64,000 bases of DNA, taken from Ipomoea triloba (taxonomy: Eukaryota > Streptophyta > Magnoliopsida > Solanales > Convolvulaceae). The notes beneath the pieces are model-generated. The model searched no databases. It was not told the DNA's origin and saw only the letters and a program-made list of their open reading frames with translations. The stretch covers positions 176,212 through 240,211 of the forward strand of contig NC_044917.1 in the NCBI RefSeq assembly GCF_003576645.1, read 5' to 3'. Within the stretch, counting starts at the first letter, position 1. Each line of letters starts with the position of its first letter. Below, piece by piece: positions 12,621-25,700 of the stretch. A program made the position numbers and the translations under genes.

Positions 12621-13728
12621 GTTGAGATTTATATTGACAGAGAAATCGAGAATTATGTGGGGCAACGTATAAGATATTTATGTATATGGAGTAATTGTTT
12701 TTTCTGTGGGTAGAATAATTGGTATTTTTGTAAGCAGAATAATTGATATTTCCGTGGACAGAGTAATTAGTGGTTTTGTGAACGAATTAATCGATAGTTC
12801 TGTAGGTGAAAAAACCAAGGTAGTTTTGTAGACATAAAAAATGAAATTTATATTATGGCATAAATAATTACTCCGTAATTATTTGTCGGATTGTGACACA
12901 AATTAATTAATATGAAAATAAGTATTTTACTTCCCCCCATCATTTGCTTATAGTTCTATTTTCTTATTCTCGTTTCCTCCTCATATTCTTATTCATTTTT
13001 CCCATTATTTGCATTATATTAAATCGGCGAGTCTAACTTGTCCGTCATAGGAATATTATAAAATTGTCTAAAATTAAAATTAGCAATCAAAATATTTTGA
13101 CTAACATTCAACAGATAAATTCAAATTTTGGACAATCTTTTCGACCACCATCACTTAAATATGAAAAGTTAATTTTATTTTAAAAATTTACATCCAAATT
13201 TGATGATAAATGAAAATGGATAATTTTTTTTTATAAAAATTTGCATGCACTTTAAAAAACATTATAATATACAAATTTTTAATTTAAATATTGTCATAAA
13301 TAAATATATTAAATTAATTTCGCAAAATTTTTGCATACAAATTCTCTATACATTTTCATTACACAACAATTTTATTATTTTTATGACTACAATTTCACAT
13401 GAAAATTTGTTTAAAATATAAGTTGATTAATAGATACTCCGCATATCATTGCAAAAAGAAAAAAATATGTCTTTCCTTCGCTACAACGTAAACGCTATTT
13501 TTTATTTTTGTTAATTCACAAAATTTGTATGCCATAAATAAAAAAGTTACCGAGGCTTTAAGAAAGTTACTGTATTAGTACGTGATGCCAGGTCATCCAA
13601 CGCCACACTCATTGGCCAGTCAACGTCCAAGGAGTTTCCACGTCAGCGTCCAAAACAAAAAACATTTTCAACGGAGAAGAGTATGCAGGGGCAAGGTGGG
13701 AAAGGGGAAGATACAGTCTCAACAACGC
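12621..13728. other. AT-rich spacer grading into the AGO1 promoter
   Basis: Up to about 13560 the sequence is strongly AT-rich without genes; a TACTCCGTA motif lies at 12869-12877. From about 13580 base composition rises and CCACGTCAGCGTCC-like and CATTGGCC motifs appear, consistent with a proximal promoter. Confidence 0.5.
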
Positions 13729-13736
13729 TATAAAAT
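13729..13736 (+). promoter_or_regulatory. TATA box of AGO1
   Basis: TATAAAAT, about 30 bp ahead of a CT-rich leader beginning near 13760. It is the only good TATA element at the right distance from the first non-coding exon, which ends with the donor at 13884/13885. Confidence 0.6.
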
Positions 13737-13759
13737 TGACTGCTGGTTCGGACTCCGGA

Positions 13760-14725
13760 GTGGACTCTCTCAGTTTTCTTTGTTATCTCCTCTCAGTTTC
13801 TCTCTCTAAAAAAGCGCACTTCTCTGTCGTCCTCTCTCTCTCCACCCACCAACGAAGTGTTTGTAGAGAGCGGCGGCTCTTAAGGTAAGTGAATGACTTT
13901 GTTTTTGGCTAGGGTTTGCGGTTCAAGCTTTTTGTGTGTGTTTTTTTTGCTGAAATCTATGCATTAATCTGTTCTATTTTGATGGATCTACATGGTTTTA
14001 CTGAGTTTTCGTTGATTTTCTGAGTTCGTTACATGATTCGTTCGAGTTTGCTTCATCGACTTAGGTTTTGTCATTATCACTTTACGGTACTGGTTTTTGC
14101 CTGTATTCTGATGCCTAGGGTTAGATCTGTTGTTTTCTGCTGGATCTAAATAGGTGTTTCTGACTTTCTAATGGTTTTCTGATTTTGCTTTGCAATTTGT
14201 TTGAATTTGCTGTATCTTCTGTTTAAGTAACTGGTCTCTCTTATGATTTCTCGATAAAAACGTAAATCATAATCGTATGCTAGTGTCTCATGCCTTTTAG
14301 TTATATTCTCTGCGTATTAAAATACATGCTAATCAGCTGTAGTTTTTTAGATCTCTAATTTCCTTTCAAGTGTTCTAATACTGAGCTTTTGTTAAATGCT
14401 AATGTTTGATTTTCACTCTGACTTGAGCCTTTTTTGTTGACCTTTTGAATTTTGTTTTGGGATATCAAGTTGTGTTCAATACTTGCTAGATAATATCTGC
14501 CTCAACGGAGTTGTTATGTACTAATATTTTATTATACATATTTTCTATATGTATCACTCATTGATACAATTTAAGTAATCTGAGTGATAACCTATCTTTG
14601 TATGGACATTATGTTAACTGAGCTGAGATGATTTGTGTTTGAAGATACTTGAAATGTTGTGTGATCATTTATTTTGTGTGAGAGTAGTTATAATAGTTAT
14701 TGATAATTACTTTCTATTCTTGTAG
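13760..14725 (+). other. AGO1 5'UTR exon and leader intron
   Basis: A CT-rich leader (TCTCTCTC tracts around 13800-13850) ends at AAG|GTAAGTG (13884/13885). The intron runs to TTCTTGTAG at 14725. The second exon starts at 14726, five bases before the start codon. Plant AGO1 genes commonly carry such a leader intron. Confidence 0.7.
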
Positions 14726-14730
14726 GTACC

Positions 14731-17700
14731 ATGGTGAGAAAGAGAAGAACTGAACATCCTGGTGGGGGTGAGTCATCAGATCCTCAGGAGACTGGAGCAG
14801 GACGAGGTGCTCAACGCCCACCACAGCAACATCAACAGGAGGGTAGCTACCAAGGAGGGAGAGGTGGCTGGGGACCTCAGCGTGGAGGACATGGTGGCCA
14901 AGGTGGTGGAGCTCCACGAGGGGGAATGGCTCCTCAGCAGTCCTACGGACACCCTGAGTATCAGCAAGGTAGGGGTGCCCAGCAATATCAGCGTGGAGGG
15001 GCTCCATTGCAGCGCCGTGGTGGCATAGGTGGGCGTGGGGCACCTTCTGGTGGTGGGCCTCCGAGGCCATTGGTTCCCGAGCTGCACCAAGCAACCCAGC
15101 TTCCATATCAAGCCATTGCAACTCAGCCCATGTCTTATCCTAGGCCAGTGGAATCTCCTGTGGAGGCTGGTTCTTCATCTAGACAACCTGAGCAAGCACA
15201 AATGACCCAGCAATTGCAGAAACTTACTCTGCAACCTGAAGCTGCTCCCACCCAAGCTATCCAACCTGCATCCAGCAAGTCAATGAGATTTCCTCTTCGC
15301 CCAGGACCTGGAAGGAGTGGTACCAGGTGCATTGTGAAGGCTAACCACTTCTTTGCTGAGCTGCCTGATAAGGACTTGCACCAGTATGATGTAAGATTTT
15401 GTAGACCGTCTGTACAATTTAGTTTTATATGCCTTTGATTTTGATATAATTTCATGTGGATGACAGGTTTCAATCACCCCTGAAGTTGCTTCTCGAGGTG
15501 TTAATCGTGCAGTCATGGATCAACTGGTTAGACTGTACAGAGAATCTCATCTGGGAAGGAGGCTTCCAGCATATGATGGAAGAAAGAGCTTGTACACTGC
15601 AGGTCCTCTCCCTTTTGTTTCTAAAGAGTTCAAAATTACTCTAATTGATGAAGAGGATAGGTCAGGTGGTGCCAGGTATGAACTTTATACAGTACTTCAA
15701 ATGTGCTTGTTCTTAGCTTGCTCTACTTTTAATATGCCTTGTCCTCTGGTTTTCTCATTAAGCAGGCGAGAGAAAGAATTTAAAGTTGTGATAAAGTTGG
15801 CATCACGGGCTGATCTTCATCATTTGGGAATGTTTCTACAAGGCAGGCAGGCAGATGCACCTCAGGAAGCACTTCAGGTTTTAGATATTGTTTTGCGAGA
15901 ACTCCCCACAACTAGGTATGGTTAAAGTGTGAGGTCTTTTGTTGTTTTTTTTCATTGCTATTACCCTTTGTTTTTAACAAGGTAATGCTGTAAAGTTTTT
16001 TTAAATCATCATTTTCTCTTGTTTGAACCTTGGTTTTTAGGTATTGCCCAGTGGGTCGGTCCTTCTATTCCCCAAATCTAGGGCGTAGGCAGCCATTGGG
16101 TGAAGGTCTAGAAAGCTGGCGTGGTTTTTACCAAAGCATTCGCCCTACTCAGATGGGTTTGTCTTTGAATATAGGTGAGAAAAACCTGAAGTTTCATTTT
16201 TCAGATTGTTATTTTACACTGTACTTCCTAATTTTTTAGCTTCAGAAATTTTCTTTCCTTTTTGTGGTTTTCATCCTGTGAATTCATTTTGCAGATATGT
16301 CATCCACAGCTTTTATTGAGCCCCTACCTGTCATTGATTTTGTAACCCAGCTTCTGAATAGGGATGTGTCATCTAGACCTTTGTCTGATTCTGACAGAGT
16401 GAAGGTTTGATTTATAAGGCTCTCTTATTCACACCAATCTGGAATTATTATTATGGATTTTGCACTGTACCCATTCTTGATTAAGTAATGTTTTTCTGTT
16501 AGTATTTGTTTCTTTCCACTATATAATCCCATACCATAGCCCCTCTGCTGTTATTGATTTTTTCTTTTAAATTTTTCTTGTGCTTTTGTTGTTTTTTGAA
16601 GTGAAGTTCAATTTTATAATTTTTTAGAGGGTGCTTTTTAATACATCCCTGTATTTCCCACTTGTTTTCATTTATGCATCTTTTCATCTAGTTTTTATCG
16701 TAACATTTACTTTGGACCTGCAGATCAAGAAAGCTTTAAGAGGTGTGAAGGTAGAGGTTACTCATCGTGGTAACATGCGGAGGAAGTATCGAATCTCTGG
16801 TCTGACTTCACAAGCAACAAGAGAGCTGACGTATGTTTGTTTGACCTATGTATTTGTAAATTATCTAGGTATTTTAGTTTTTCTTATTGGCTGTACTATG
16901 CATTTCTCTTTTTGCAGGTTTCCTGTTGATGAGATGGGTACAACTAAATCTGTTGTTGAATACTTCCGTGAGACATATGGTTTTGTCATTCAGCATACTC
17001 AATGGCCATGTCTACAAGTTGGGAATCAGCAGAGGGCAAATTACTTGCCAATGGAGGTTAGTGGCTCTTTGTAATACTGACTAGTGCTTTTAATTTGGCA
17101 TATGGGTTCAGGGGCGTAATATGTCATATGAAATCCAGGTGTGCAAGATTGTTGAAGGGCAAAGATACTCTAAGAGGTTAAATGAAAGGCAGATCACTGC
17201 ACTCCTCAAAGTAACATGCCAACGGCCACGAGATAGGGAGCTTGACATTCTTCGGGTTAGCCTTTATTAATCTATTTACTTAATGTTGTTACTGCGATTC
17301 CATTCTTGTGATGAGAAATGTTTGATCTACTGTTCCTGGATGGCCAATGCATTGATGGATTTGATACATGCCCTTTGCCATCACAAGTCACTATTTTGTG
17401 TGAAATGCTTTTGCTGTATCTATTGTATTCATGTATGTACTTTGTTTTTGACGACTGTCCACTTAATGCTATGTACTGTGTTATTTATTAGTTGTGTTAG
17501 GTTTTTTTGTTTTTTTTTTTTTTGGGTGGAGTTCCCATTAATGGCTGATGCCACTTTAGATAGTCTATGTATCCTAGAAGTTGACGTATCTCTCATTGCC
17601 AGACTGTGGAACATAATGCATATGCTCAAGACCCTTATGCCCAAGAGTTTGGAATTAAAATTAGTGAAAGGCTTGCTCAGGTCGAGGCTCGCATTTTACC

Positions 17701-20700
17701 TGCTCCTTGGGTAAGTGGAGCTTTTGAATCATTGCTTGCTTGTTTGTTTGTTTGATACTTGGCATGACCTCTTTGTCTGTTTTACAGCTAAAATACCATG
17801 ATACTGGTCGTGAGAAAGATTGCCTCCCTCAAGTTGGACAGTGGAATATGATGAACAAGGTAATAGCTACATTTAGCAGTGTTCAAATATTTCTTTATAG
17901 TAATGTTAGGTATCCCTCCTAAAATTCCCTCCCAATATACCCTTCTGATGTGGCATCATCTAATCTGATTATTTAGTATTTAATTAAAAGTGTGTGGGCC
18001 AGCCACTTCATGGCACCCAATGAATATAAGCCACATCATAGGGGTGAAAATGTTAGGGAAAATTTGGCAGGGGTAAATAGCATTTTCCATTTCATGCCCT
18101 GCTAATTTGATGCTATTTTTATGATCAAGTTTATGACTTCTGCGCTATCTGTTATTGAAATAATTACTTAATATGAATCATATTATATTTGCTTCCATGA
18201 CTTAGATGAGTGGTTTTTAACTTAACAGTGACAAGATCTACTTCTATTGTTTACAGTTCCTGACTTTTGAACCTGTGTGGCAATACTTTGAAATATCATT
18301 TGGTGGCTATAATATATGTTATTTATTTATTTCTTCTCGCAGAAAATGGTTAATGGAGGAACAGTTAACAACTGGATTTGCATAAACTTTTCCCGCAATG
18401 TGCAAGATAGTGTTGCTAGAGGGTTTTGTTCTGAGCTTGCCCAAATGTGTCAAATATCTGGCATGGTAATTTTGATTTCTGCTGTGCTTTCTGGGGGATT
18501 AGTTCTCTTCTAATTTCCTACTGATCACTTTAATGTACTGCTTTTCTGTTTTTGAAGAACTTCAATCCAAATCCTGTTCTACCACCAATTACTGCACGCC
18601 CAGACCAGGTTGAGAGAGCACTGAAAGCTCGATATCATGATGCCATGACAAAGCTACAGGGGAGGGAGCTTGATCTTCTGATTGTTATCCTTCCTGACAA
18701 TAATGGGTCTCTCTATGGTATAAGCATTGTTTCTGTGATCAAGTTATTGTCGTTCTCCTTGGGTGTGTTCTTGCTGAGTTCTTTTTTTTTTTTTTTTTTT
18801 TTTAGGTGATTTGAAGAGGATTTGTGAGACAGACCTTGGAATTGTGTCACAATGCTGTTTGACCAAGCATGTGTTCAAAATGAGCAAACAATACCTTGCC
18901 AATGTTTCATTGAAAATCAACGTCAAAGTTGGAGGGAGGAATACTGTGCTTGTGGATGCACTATCTAGGCGCATTCCCCTTGTCAGTGATCGGCCAACTA
19001 TTATTTTTGGTGCTGATGTTACACATCCTCATCCCGGGGAAGATTCAAGCCCATCTATTGCCGCTGTAAGTTGCTGATGATTTATATGATACTAAAGGAA
19101 TAATCTGTTACTTAATTATTTACTGTTATTTTTGTCTTTCCAGGTTGTTGCTTCTCAGGATTGGCCTGAGATTACAAAGTATGCCGGCCTAGTTTCTGCA
19201 CAAGCACACAGGCAAGAGCTCATTGAAGATCTGTTCAAATCTTGGCAAGACCCTGTTAGGGGGAATGTTACTGGTGGCATGATCAAGTATGGTGCTCTGT
19301 TTCATGAATTTGTTTTGTATTTTAAGTTCTAGGCAGCTGCCTTTTTTCTTGTTGCTGATCTTTATTTGCTTTTTTTTTTTTTGTTTTTTGTTTTTTTTGT
19401 CGTTCAGAGAATTGCTTATATCCTTCCGCAGAGCAACTGGACAGAAGCCACAGAGAATCATTTTCTATAGGTATTTTCAGCTAGTTGGCTAATGTAAAAA
19501 AAAAAGTAATAATTTTTTATTGCCTCTCCCACTCTTTTTCTCCCTAAATGTTCCTTCTGCTTTTAGGGATGGGGTCAGCGAGGGACAGTTCTATCAAGTA
19601 CTTCTCTTTGAACTTGATGCGATTCGCAAGGTATGCCTCTGTTGTGCTTGGTGTGCCTGTGTTCTCTTTACATTTCTCTCTCTTAGAAGATAACAGAGTG
19701 GGAATTTCCCTATTTCATTCATCATGGAACTAATCACTGACCTTATTTCAGGCATGTGCATCACTGGAACCCAACTATCAGCCCCCAGTTACCTTTGTTG
19801 TCGTTCAGAAACGGCACCATACTAGGTTGTTTGCTAACAACCACAATGACCGAAATGCAGTTGATAGGAGTGGTAACATCTTGCCTGGTTAGTATCCTAC
19901 CCAAATCTAAGGACATTTGAATTTCTTTTCTAGTTATATGTTGTGTTTCTTATTAGTATTTTTTGCTGCATATTTCACAGGTACCGTTGTTGATTCAAAA
20001 ATCTGCCATCCTACTGAGTTTGACTTTTACCTGTGTAGCCATGCTGGTATACAGGTAAACAATGCATGTAACTTGTGGGCAAGTAGGATCTTATTCATTA
20101 AAATTAGGATCACATGAGAAAACAAAAAATACATCTAATTTCCTAACTGCTTGGTCTTTGCCACACAGGGTACAAGTCGTCCAGCACATTATCATGTCTT
20201 GTGGGATGAAAATAATTTTACTGCTGATGGACTTCAGTCACTAACCAATAATCTCTGTTACACGTAAGTGAATTTCCCTTAGTCGTCATTAGGGCAATGA
20301 GCTCAGTGACTAGAATATCATGTATTTGTTCTAATCCTACTATTTTGGTTTTTACATTTTCAGATATGCAAGGTGCACCCGTTCTGTGTCAATTGGTATG
20401 CCTTTCTTTCTCAATTTCTTGTGTTATTTTAGATTGGACATATACAACTCATAAAGATTGGACATATACAACTCATAAAGATTGGACATAACAATTAGAG
20501 ATATTTTGCAGTTCCCCCTGCATACTACGCACATTTGGCAGCCTTCCGAGCTAGGTTCTATATGGAGCCGGAAACTTCTGACAGTGGTTCAATGACAAGT
20601 GGTGCTGCTGCTGGCCGTGGTGGAGGTGGTGCTGCTGCTGGGAGGAACACCCGGGCACCGGGGGCAGCTAATGCTGTTGTGAGGCCGTTGCCTGCTCTCA

Positions 20701-20735
20701 AGGACAATGTGAAAAAAGTGATGTTTTATTGTTAG
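14731..20735 (+). CDS. AGO1: Argonaute 1, small-RNA-guided slicer
   Basis: RISC effector that binds miRNAs and siRNAs and cuts target RNA, in cytoplasm and nucleus. Twenty-one coding exons: 14731-15390, 15467-15675, 15766-15915, 16041-16174, 16295-16404, 16724-16830, 16918-17056, 17139-17255, 17603-17710, 17788-17859, 18343-18465, 18558-18717, 18806-19065, 19144-19286, 19408-19470, 19567-19630, 19752-19887, 19981-20054, 20169-20263, 20364-20395, 20512-20735. They join to 1059 residues (Arabidopsis AGO1 is about 1048). A Gly/Gln-rich N-terminus (residues 1-170) precedes the N, PAZ, MID and PIWI domains. The slicer triad is intact: Asp767 in GADVTHPH, Asp853 in RDGVSEGQF, His993 in [12 protein letters not shown]; the glutamate finger is in RQELIEDLF. 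The end VMFYC is diagnostic of AGO1. A miR168 site lies in the first coding exon. No damage is seen. Confidence 0.97.
15074..15094 (+). promoter_or_regulatory. miR168 target site in AGO1 mRNA
   Basis: The 21 bases TTCCCGAGCTGCACCAAGCA plus A, coding for (V)PELHQA, are complementary to miR168 except for about two positions. Plant AGO1 messages carry this site at the same protein position, so AGO1 is expected to be under miR168 feedback here. Match judged from memory of the miR168 sequence. Confidence 0.88.
17902..18084. mobile_element. Possible small MITE in an AGO1 intron
   Basis: Within the intron 17860-18342, the left side (AATGTTAGGTATCCCTCCTA, then AAATTCCCT and GATGTGGC) and the reverse complement of the right side (AATGCTATTTACCCCTGCCA, then AAATTTTCCCT and GATGTGGC) are similar over about 55 bp. 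This looks like a short foldback element. No clear target duplication was found, so borders are approximate. Confidence 0.5.
20431..20490. repeat. 24-bp tandem repeat in an AGO1 intron
   Basis: About 2.5 exact copies of AGATTGGACATATACAACTC plus ATAA, starting at 20431, 20455 and 20479, just before the acceptor of the last AGO1 exon. The copies are identical, so the duplication is young. Confidence 0.9.
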
Positions 20736-21310
20736 ATGACATGTCTGGAGCTAGGCTATGAACTATCTTTATTTCAGTTGTACTTGTTGGTTGGATGTGG
20801 TTGGCATGCGACTCCTTGTTTGTTGTCTTTTAATTTGTTTTCAATGACTCTGATTCGACTCTAAGATGATGCTCTGTGTGATTTATAAGATTGGTGTGCT
20901 TTGTTTAAGTGATTCTATCTTTATTAATTACTCTGTATTATGCTAGTTCATTTACTGTTTTACGGCCTAATGTCTAAATTTGTGAATTTTCTATTTGTTG
21001 GTATGGAGAGATCCATTCTTTTCTTACTATATTGCTGGTTTTGGCATACGAAATATTTTAAAAAGCCCATTTGATTAGTGGAATTGAACTCTTTTCTGTA
21101 TTATTATTATTATTATTTGAAAACGAACTCTTTTCTTCATTAGTTCCTTAAAATTGTAAAATTTTCATGTTCCGGTGGTGAGAAATTTTATTCTAGAGTT
21201 CCAATTCTTAAAATACGAGAAATTAAAATTTTGATTCTAGTTTTTTTCCAAACTAAATAATTAAATATAAAATTTGCTTTTGTTCCCTCCGGCCTCCGCT
21301 ATACCGCTTT
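20736..21310 (+). other. AGO1 3'UTR and 3' flank
   Basis: T-rich transcribed-looking sequence to about 20960, then AT-rich spacer. No other gene is seen. A 20-bp direct repeat (ATAAAATTTGCTTTTGTTCC) occurs at 21267-21286 and again at 21311-21330, at the start of the LINE fragment. Confidence 0.5.
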
Positions 21311-21317
21311 ATAAAAT

Positions 21318-22227
21318 TTGCTTTTGTTCCATAATGTCCTCCCTACAAAGGGAGCTCTAGTTCGGCGTGGGGTTGATCTGGATAATGCATGTCCGTTATG
21401 TTCTCAAGCTTCAGAGTCGCTTCATCACTTGCTTTTCGTTTGCCCTCAGGTTTCTGCTTTATGGATTGATTTAATGAGACCTATGGATGATAGTGTGGTG
21501 TTTGCGATGTGGCTGGATGATGTGATTACAGCTGGTCCTATGGTGAAGGTTCTACGTTGTGTGGCAAACTGTTGGTGTATATGGAGGGGAAGAAATGATT
21601 TGGTTTGGGGTGGCAAGTCATGGCAGCCTCTACGGATAAAAAATGAGGTTAGTCACCTTTTGGAAAGTTGGAAATGCATGATGTCTACTGCTGTTATGGC
21701 GAATGCTCAGTCCATGCAGTCGGTGAGTGCACATGGCTCTATTGAAGGTGTGCTTAATATATATGTGGATGCTGCAGTTTTCCCTAATTCTAATCAGGCT
21801 TATTATGGCATTGTCATTACAGATTACACGGGTGATTTTTTTGCTGCAAAAAATGGTAACTTTCACTGTCACAATGATGTTCATCTAGCTGAATCAATGG
21901 CGGTGAAGGAGGCCTTGTCGTGGGCTAAAGATAGAGCGTGGTTGAAAATCAGGGTCTTGTCAGATTGTCAGTCAGTGTGCAACCTTATTAATGGGTCTTC
22001 ATTGGATCACTCTTACGCTGGCTGTGTGATTGATGACTGCAAAGCACTTCAACGACACTTTGAAGTAGTGTCCATTGGTTTTATTCCTAGATCAGTGAAC
22101 AAGCTTGCCCATGCTGTTGCTAGGGCTGCTAGTTCTCAACCTGGTCCTAATGTTTGGTTTTCTTCTATTCCCAGTTGTATTTCTCATTTGGTTTAATAAA
22201 GTTTCGATGTTCCTTTTCAAAAAAAAA
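21318..22227 (+). mobile_element. 5'-truncated LINE: zf-RVT and RNase H part of a reverse transcriptase polyprotein
   Basis: An uninterrupted frame of about 292 codons (21318-22196). The first part, HNVLPTKGALVRRGVDLDNA then CPLC...ESLHHLLFVCPQVSALW, is the zinc-binding zf-RVT region of plant LINE reverse transcriptases. The second part is a plant RNase H-like domain with YVDAAV, AESMAVKEAL and LSDCQSV carrying the acidic residues. The polymerase domain is missing, so this is a 5'-truncated insertion, as usual for LINEs. An A-tract follows at about 22219-22227. ATAATGT occurs at the left junction and just after the A-tract and may be a short target duplication. The lack of stops suggests a fairly young insertion. 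It is not a host gene. Confidence 0.85.
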
Positions 22228-22645
22228 ATAATGTTGGATGTGAACAAGTGAAGAACGATGAGATTACGAGAGGAAGTAATTATTATGCACTAATATGTTA
22301 TTCCAATTCTCAATCACAGAGTAGTGGAATGAATGTAAATAAGAGGATTGAGTGCGAGAAGGGGTGGGGTAAAATTGTAGGGTGAAAGAAAAGAATAAAT
22401 CCTTGTCCATCCATAGAAACAAAATACTTTTTTGAAGAATGGGAAAAGGCAAATCACACAGCATAAGATTAATTGGGTTCCATCACAGAGTAGAGGAATT
22501 CTTTTCTTTAATTTGTGTCAATTTGTTGTCTGCTTCCCCACACTAAGCACCAAGGAATGTTCTTTATCTTCCTTGTGCGGTCTCTCATTGGCTGGCTGCC
22601 ATGAAAGTAGTTGCTTCAAGTGCTATCAACTCCCTCCTCCCTCCC
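22228..22645. other. Spacer and upstream region of the sucrose synthase gene
   Basis: Mixed-composition DNA with no gene. From about 22560 a pyrimidine-rich stretch (CTCCCTCCTCCCTCC) leads into the TATA box. Confidence 0.45.
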
Positions 22646-22653
22646 TATATAAA
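22646..22653 (+). promoter_or_regulatory. TATA box of the sucrose synthase gene
   Basis: TATATAAA directly after a CTCC-rich tract, 107 bp before the ATG at 22760, leaving a leader of about 75 bases. Confidence 0.6.
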
Positions 22654-22759
22654 CCATCCTACCTTCATTGGTCAAAATGCAGAATTCTTGAAGAAAGTAA
22701 AAAAGCCTGCATTTTTTGTTAATACTAGACAGGTTTTATCATATCATTACAGTTTGAAA

Positions 22760-25700
22760 ATGGCTTCTTCTTCAACTGTGGTAAGTGGCATGCCTGATGC
22801 CTTGAAACAGAGCCGATATCATATGAAGAGATGCTTTGCCAGGTGCCTTAGCTTTTCTCAATCATTTTGAATAAGTAGCTAGAGCTAGGGTGGGTTTTAT
22901 CATGCATGCAAAATGGACAGGATGGGAGTTTTTTTTTTTTTTTTTTTATTTAAAAAATTATCACAGTAGTATTTATTTATTTAGAGTGGTGAAACTCTGA
23001 TCTCACATGAAATTGAATGAAGGTTCACCGGAGCAGGAAAGCGGGTGATGAAGTTGAAACATCTAACAGAAGAGATTGAGCAAACAATAGAGGATAAAGC
23101 AGAAAGAAGCAAAGTTTTTGAGGGCACACTGGGGCAGATTATGAGTTCCACACAGGAGGCAGCCGTTGTGCCCCCTTATGTTGCTTTTGCAGTGAGACAC
23201 AACCCTGGATGTTGGGACTACTTTAAAGTTAATGCAGGGAACTTGGGCGTGGAAGGAATCAGTGCGAAAGAATATCTGATTTTCAAGGAATTGGTATTTG
23301 ATGAAAACTGGTATGTATGTATGTATGTATGTTTAGTTTTCCTAGATTCTAATATACTTATATTACTTCATGTGTGTAGTCTAGTGGGTCGCAATGCAAA
23401 GAATTGAATGTTGATGACTTTGAGGCTCCTTCCTTCATTGCAGGGCAAAGGATGAAAATTCGGTGGAAGTTGATTTTGGGGCATTTGACTACTCTAATCC
23501 TCGTTTAGCCCTTTCTACTTCTATTGGAAAAGGTCTCAACTTCATCTCAAAATTCATGACTTCCAAGTTTGGTGGAAATCTTGAGGACGCAAAGCCTTTG
23601 CTGGACTATCTTCTAGCTCTTAATTATCACGGAGAGGTTAGTTACTATACGTTGGAATATAATATATTAAAGATAAGGCTGATGATATGATCGATCAGAA
23701 TTCAGAAAGATGCATGCTTGGTTTTGCAGAAGCTTATGATCAATGAGACTCTTGATACGGTTGCAAAGCTTCAAAAGGCATTGATTGTGACTGAAGTATA
23801 TGTATCTGCTCTACCAAAAGACACGCCTTACAAAGACTTTGAGCACAAGTAATTTATATACTTTTTCAAACGGCTAAATAAATAAAGAATGCAATAATTT
23901 GTGGGAATTGAAATGTATGCAGGGTGAGAGAATGGGGTTTCGAGAAAGGATGGGGGGAGAATGCAGAGAGAGTGAGGGAGACAATGAGGCTACTCTCTGA
24001 GATACTCCAAGCCCCAGATCCCATCAATACAGAATCCTTCTTCAGCAGGCTGCCGGCCGTATTCAACATTGTTATCTTATCAATTCATGGCTACTTTGGC
24101 CAAGCTGATGTTCTTGGATTGCCTGATACTGGAGGCCAGGTGGTTTATATTCTGGATCAAGTAAGAGCCTTGGAGGAAGAAATGCTGCTAAGAATTAAGC
24201 AGCAAGGCTTGAATGTGAAGCCCCAGATTGTGGTGGTAAGTATCATCTATCTATCTATTCAGTATATATGACTGACAGCTTAGCTTCTGAAACAACCAAC
24301 TAATTAACTAACATCTGAATAAGAGATCGAATTAACATTATAATGTTGTGCAGGTAACTCGGCTTATACCAGATGCGCGAGGGACAAATTGTGATAAGGA
24401 GATGGAGCCTATTCTCAACACAACACATTCTCATATTCTTCGGGTTCCATTCAGAACAGACGACGGAGGGATTCTGCAGCAATGGGTTTCTAGATTTGAT
24501 ATTTATCCATACTTAGAGAGGTTTTCTCAGGTCAGTACAGTCAGACGTGCTTAGCTGAGTTAGTTGTGTGGCTAGCTCGATAGGGTCTTATATAATTCTG
24601 AATCAATCTGGGCGGGGTGCACGCAGGATGCTACTGCCAAGATTGTTGAGGTGATGGAAGGCAAGCCAGATCTCATCATTGGGAACTACACTGATGGAAA
24701 CTTGGTTGCATCTCTCATGTCTAGCAAGCTTGGAGTAACACAGGTTGGTTTAGTGATCGAGTCAGTCATTTTTAATTGTTTATTAGGCCAGGCCATCCAG
24801 GGTGTGATGATCCATTATCATATCATTTGGTAGGCAACAATTGCTCATGCACTGGAGAAAACTAAATATGAAGACTCTGATGCCCAGTGGAAAGCCCTTG
24901 ATCCAAAGTACCACTTTTCTTGCCAATTCACAGCAGACTTGATAGCTATGAATGCAGCTGATTTCGTTATTGCCAGCACCTATCAAGAAATCGCGGGAAG
25001 GTATATATATATATATATGTCCTTAATTAATTGATGATGAGCCAATGCAATGCAAAATTAACTGAACTAATCTCTTAATTGGTTGTTGCAGCAAAAGTAG
25101 GGCTGGACAATATGAGAGCCATGCGGCCTTCACAATGCCAGGGCTGTGCAGAGTTGTTTCTGGCATCAATGTATTTGACCCAAAGTTCAACATTGTGGCA
25201 CCAGGAGCAGACCAGTCTGTGTACTTTCCATTCGCAGATAAAGACAACAGATTCACCTCATTTGTTCCTGCCATTCAGGAATTACTTTACAGCAATAATG
25301 GTGAACACATGTATGTGATCCACTTATATATCCATCTAGCTAATTATATATATAGATTCTAATTCTTTAATTATTTCCAATTAACAATATGATATGGGAT
25401 GACAGTGGATTCCTAGCAGACAAGAAGAAACCAATCATCTTCTCAATGGCGCGGCTAGACACAGTGAAGAATCTTACAGGATTGACTGAATGGTTTGGGA
25501 AGAACAAGAGGCTGAGAGAGTTAGTAAACCTTGTGATTGTGGGGGCATTTTTTGACCCTTCAAAATCCAAGGACAGAGAAGAAGCTGCAGAAATCAGGAA
25601 GATGCACGATTTAATAGAAAAGTACCAGCTGAAGGGACAAATGAGATGGATAGCAGCTCAAACAGACAGAAAAAGAAACAGTGAACTATACAGAATGGTT

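Noticed and set aside
14714..15121. Long minus-strand open frame opposite the first AGO1 coding exon
   Set aside because: It is the mirror of the Gly/Gln-rich AGO1 N-terminus. Composition bias removes stops on both strands; no domain and no splice or start context.
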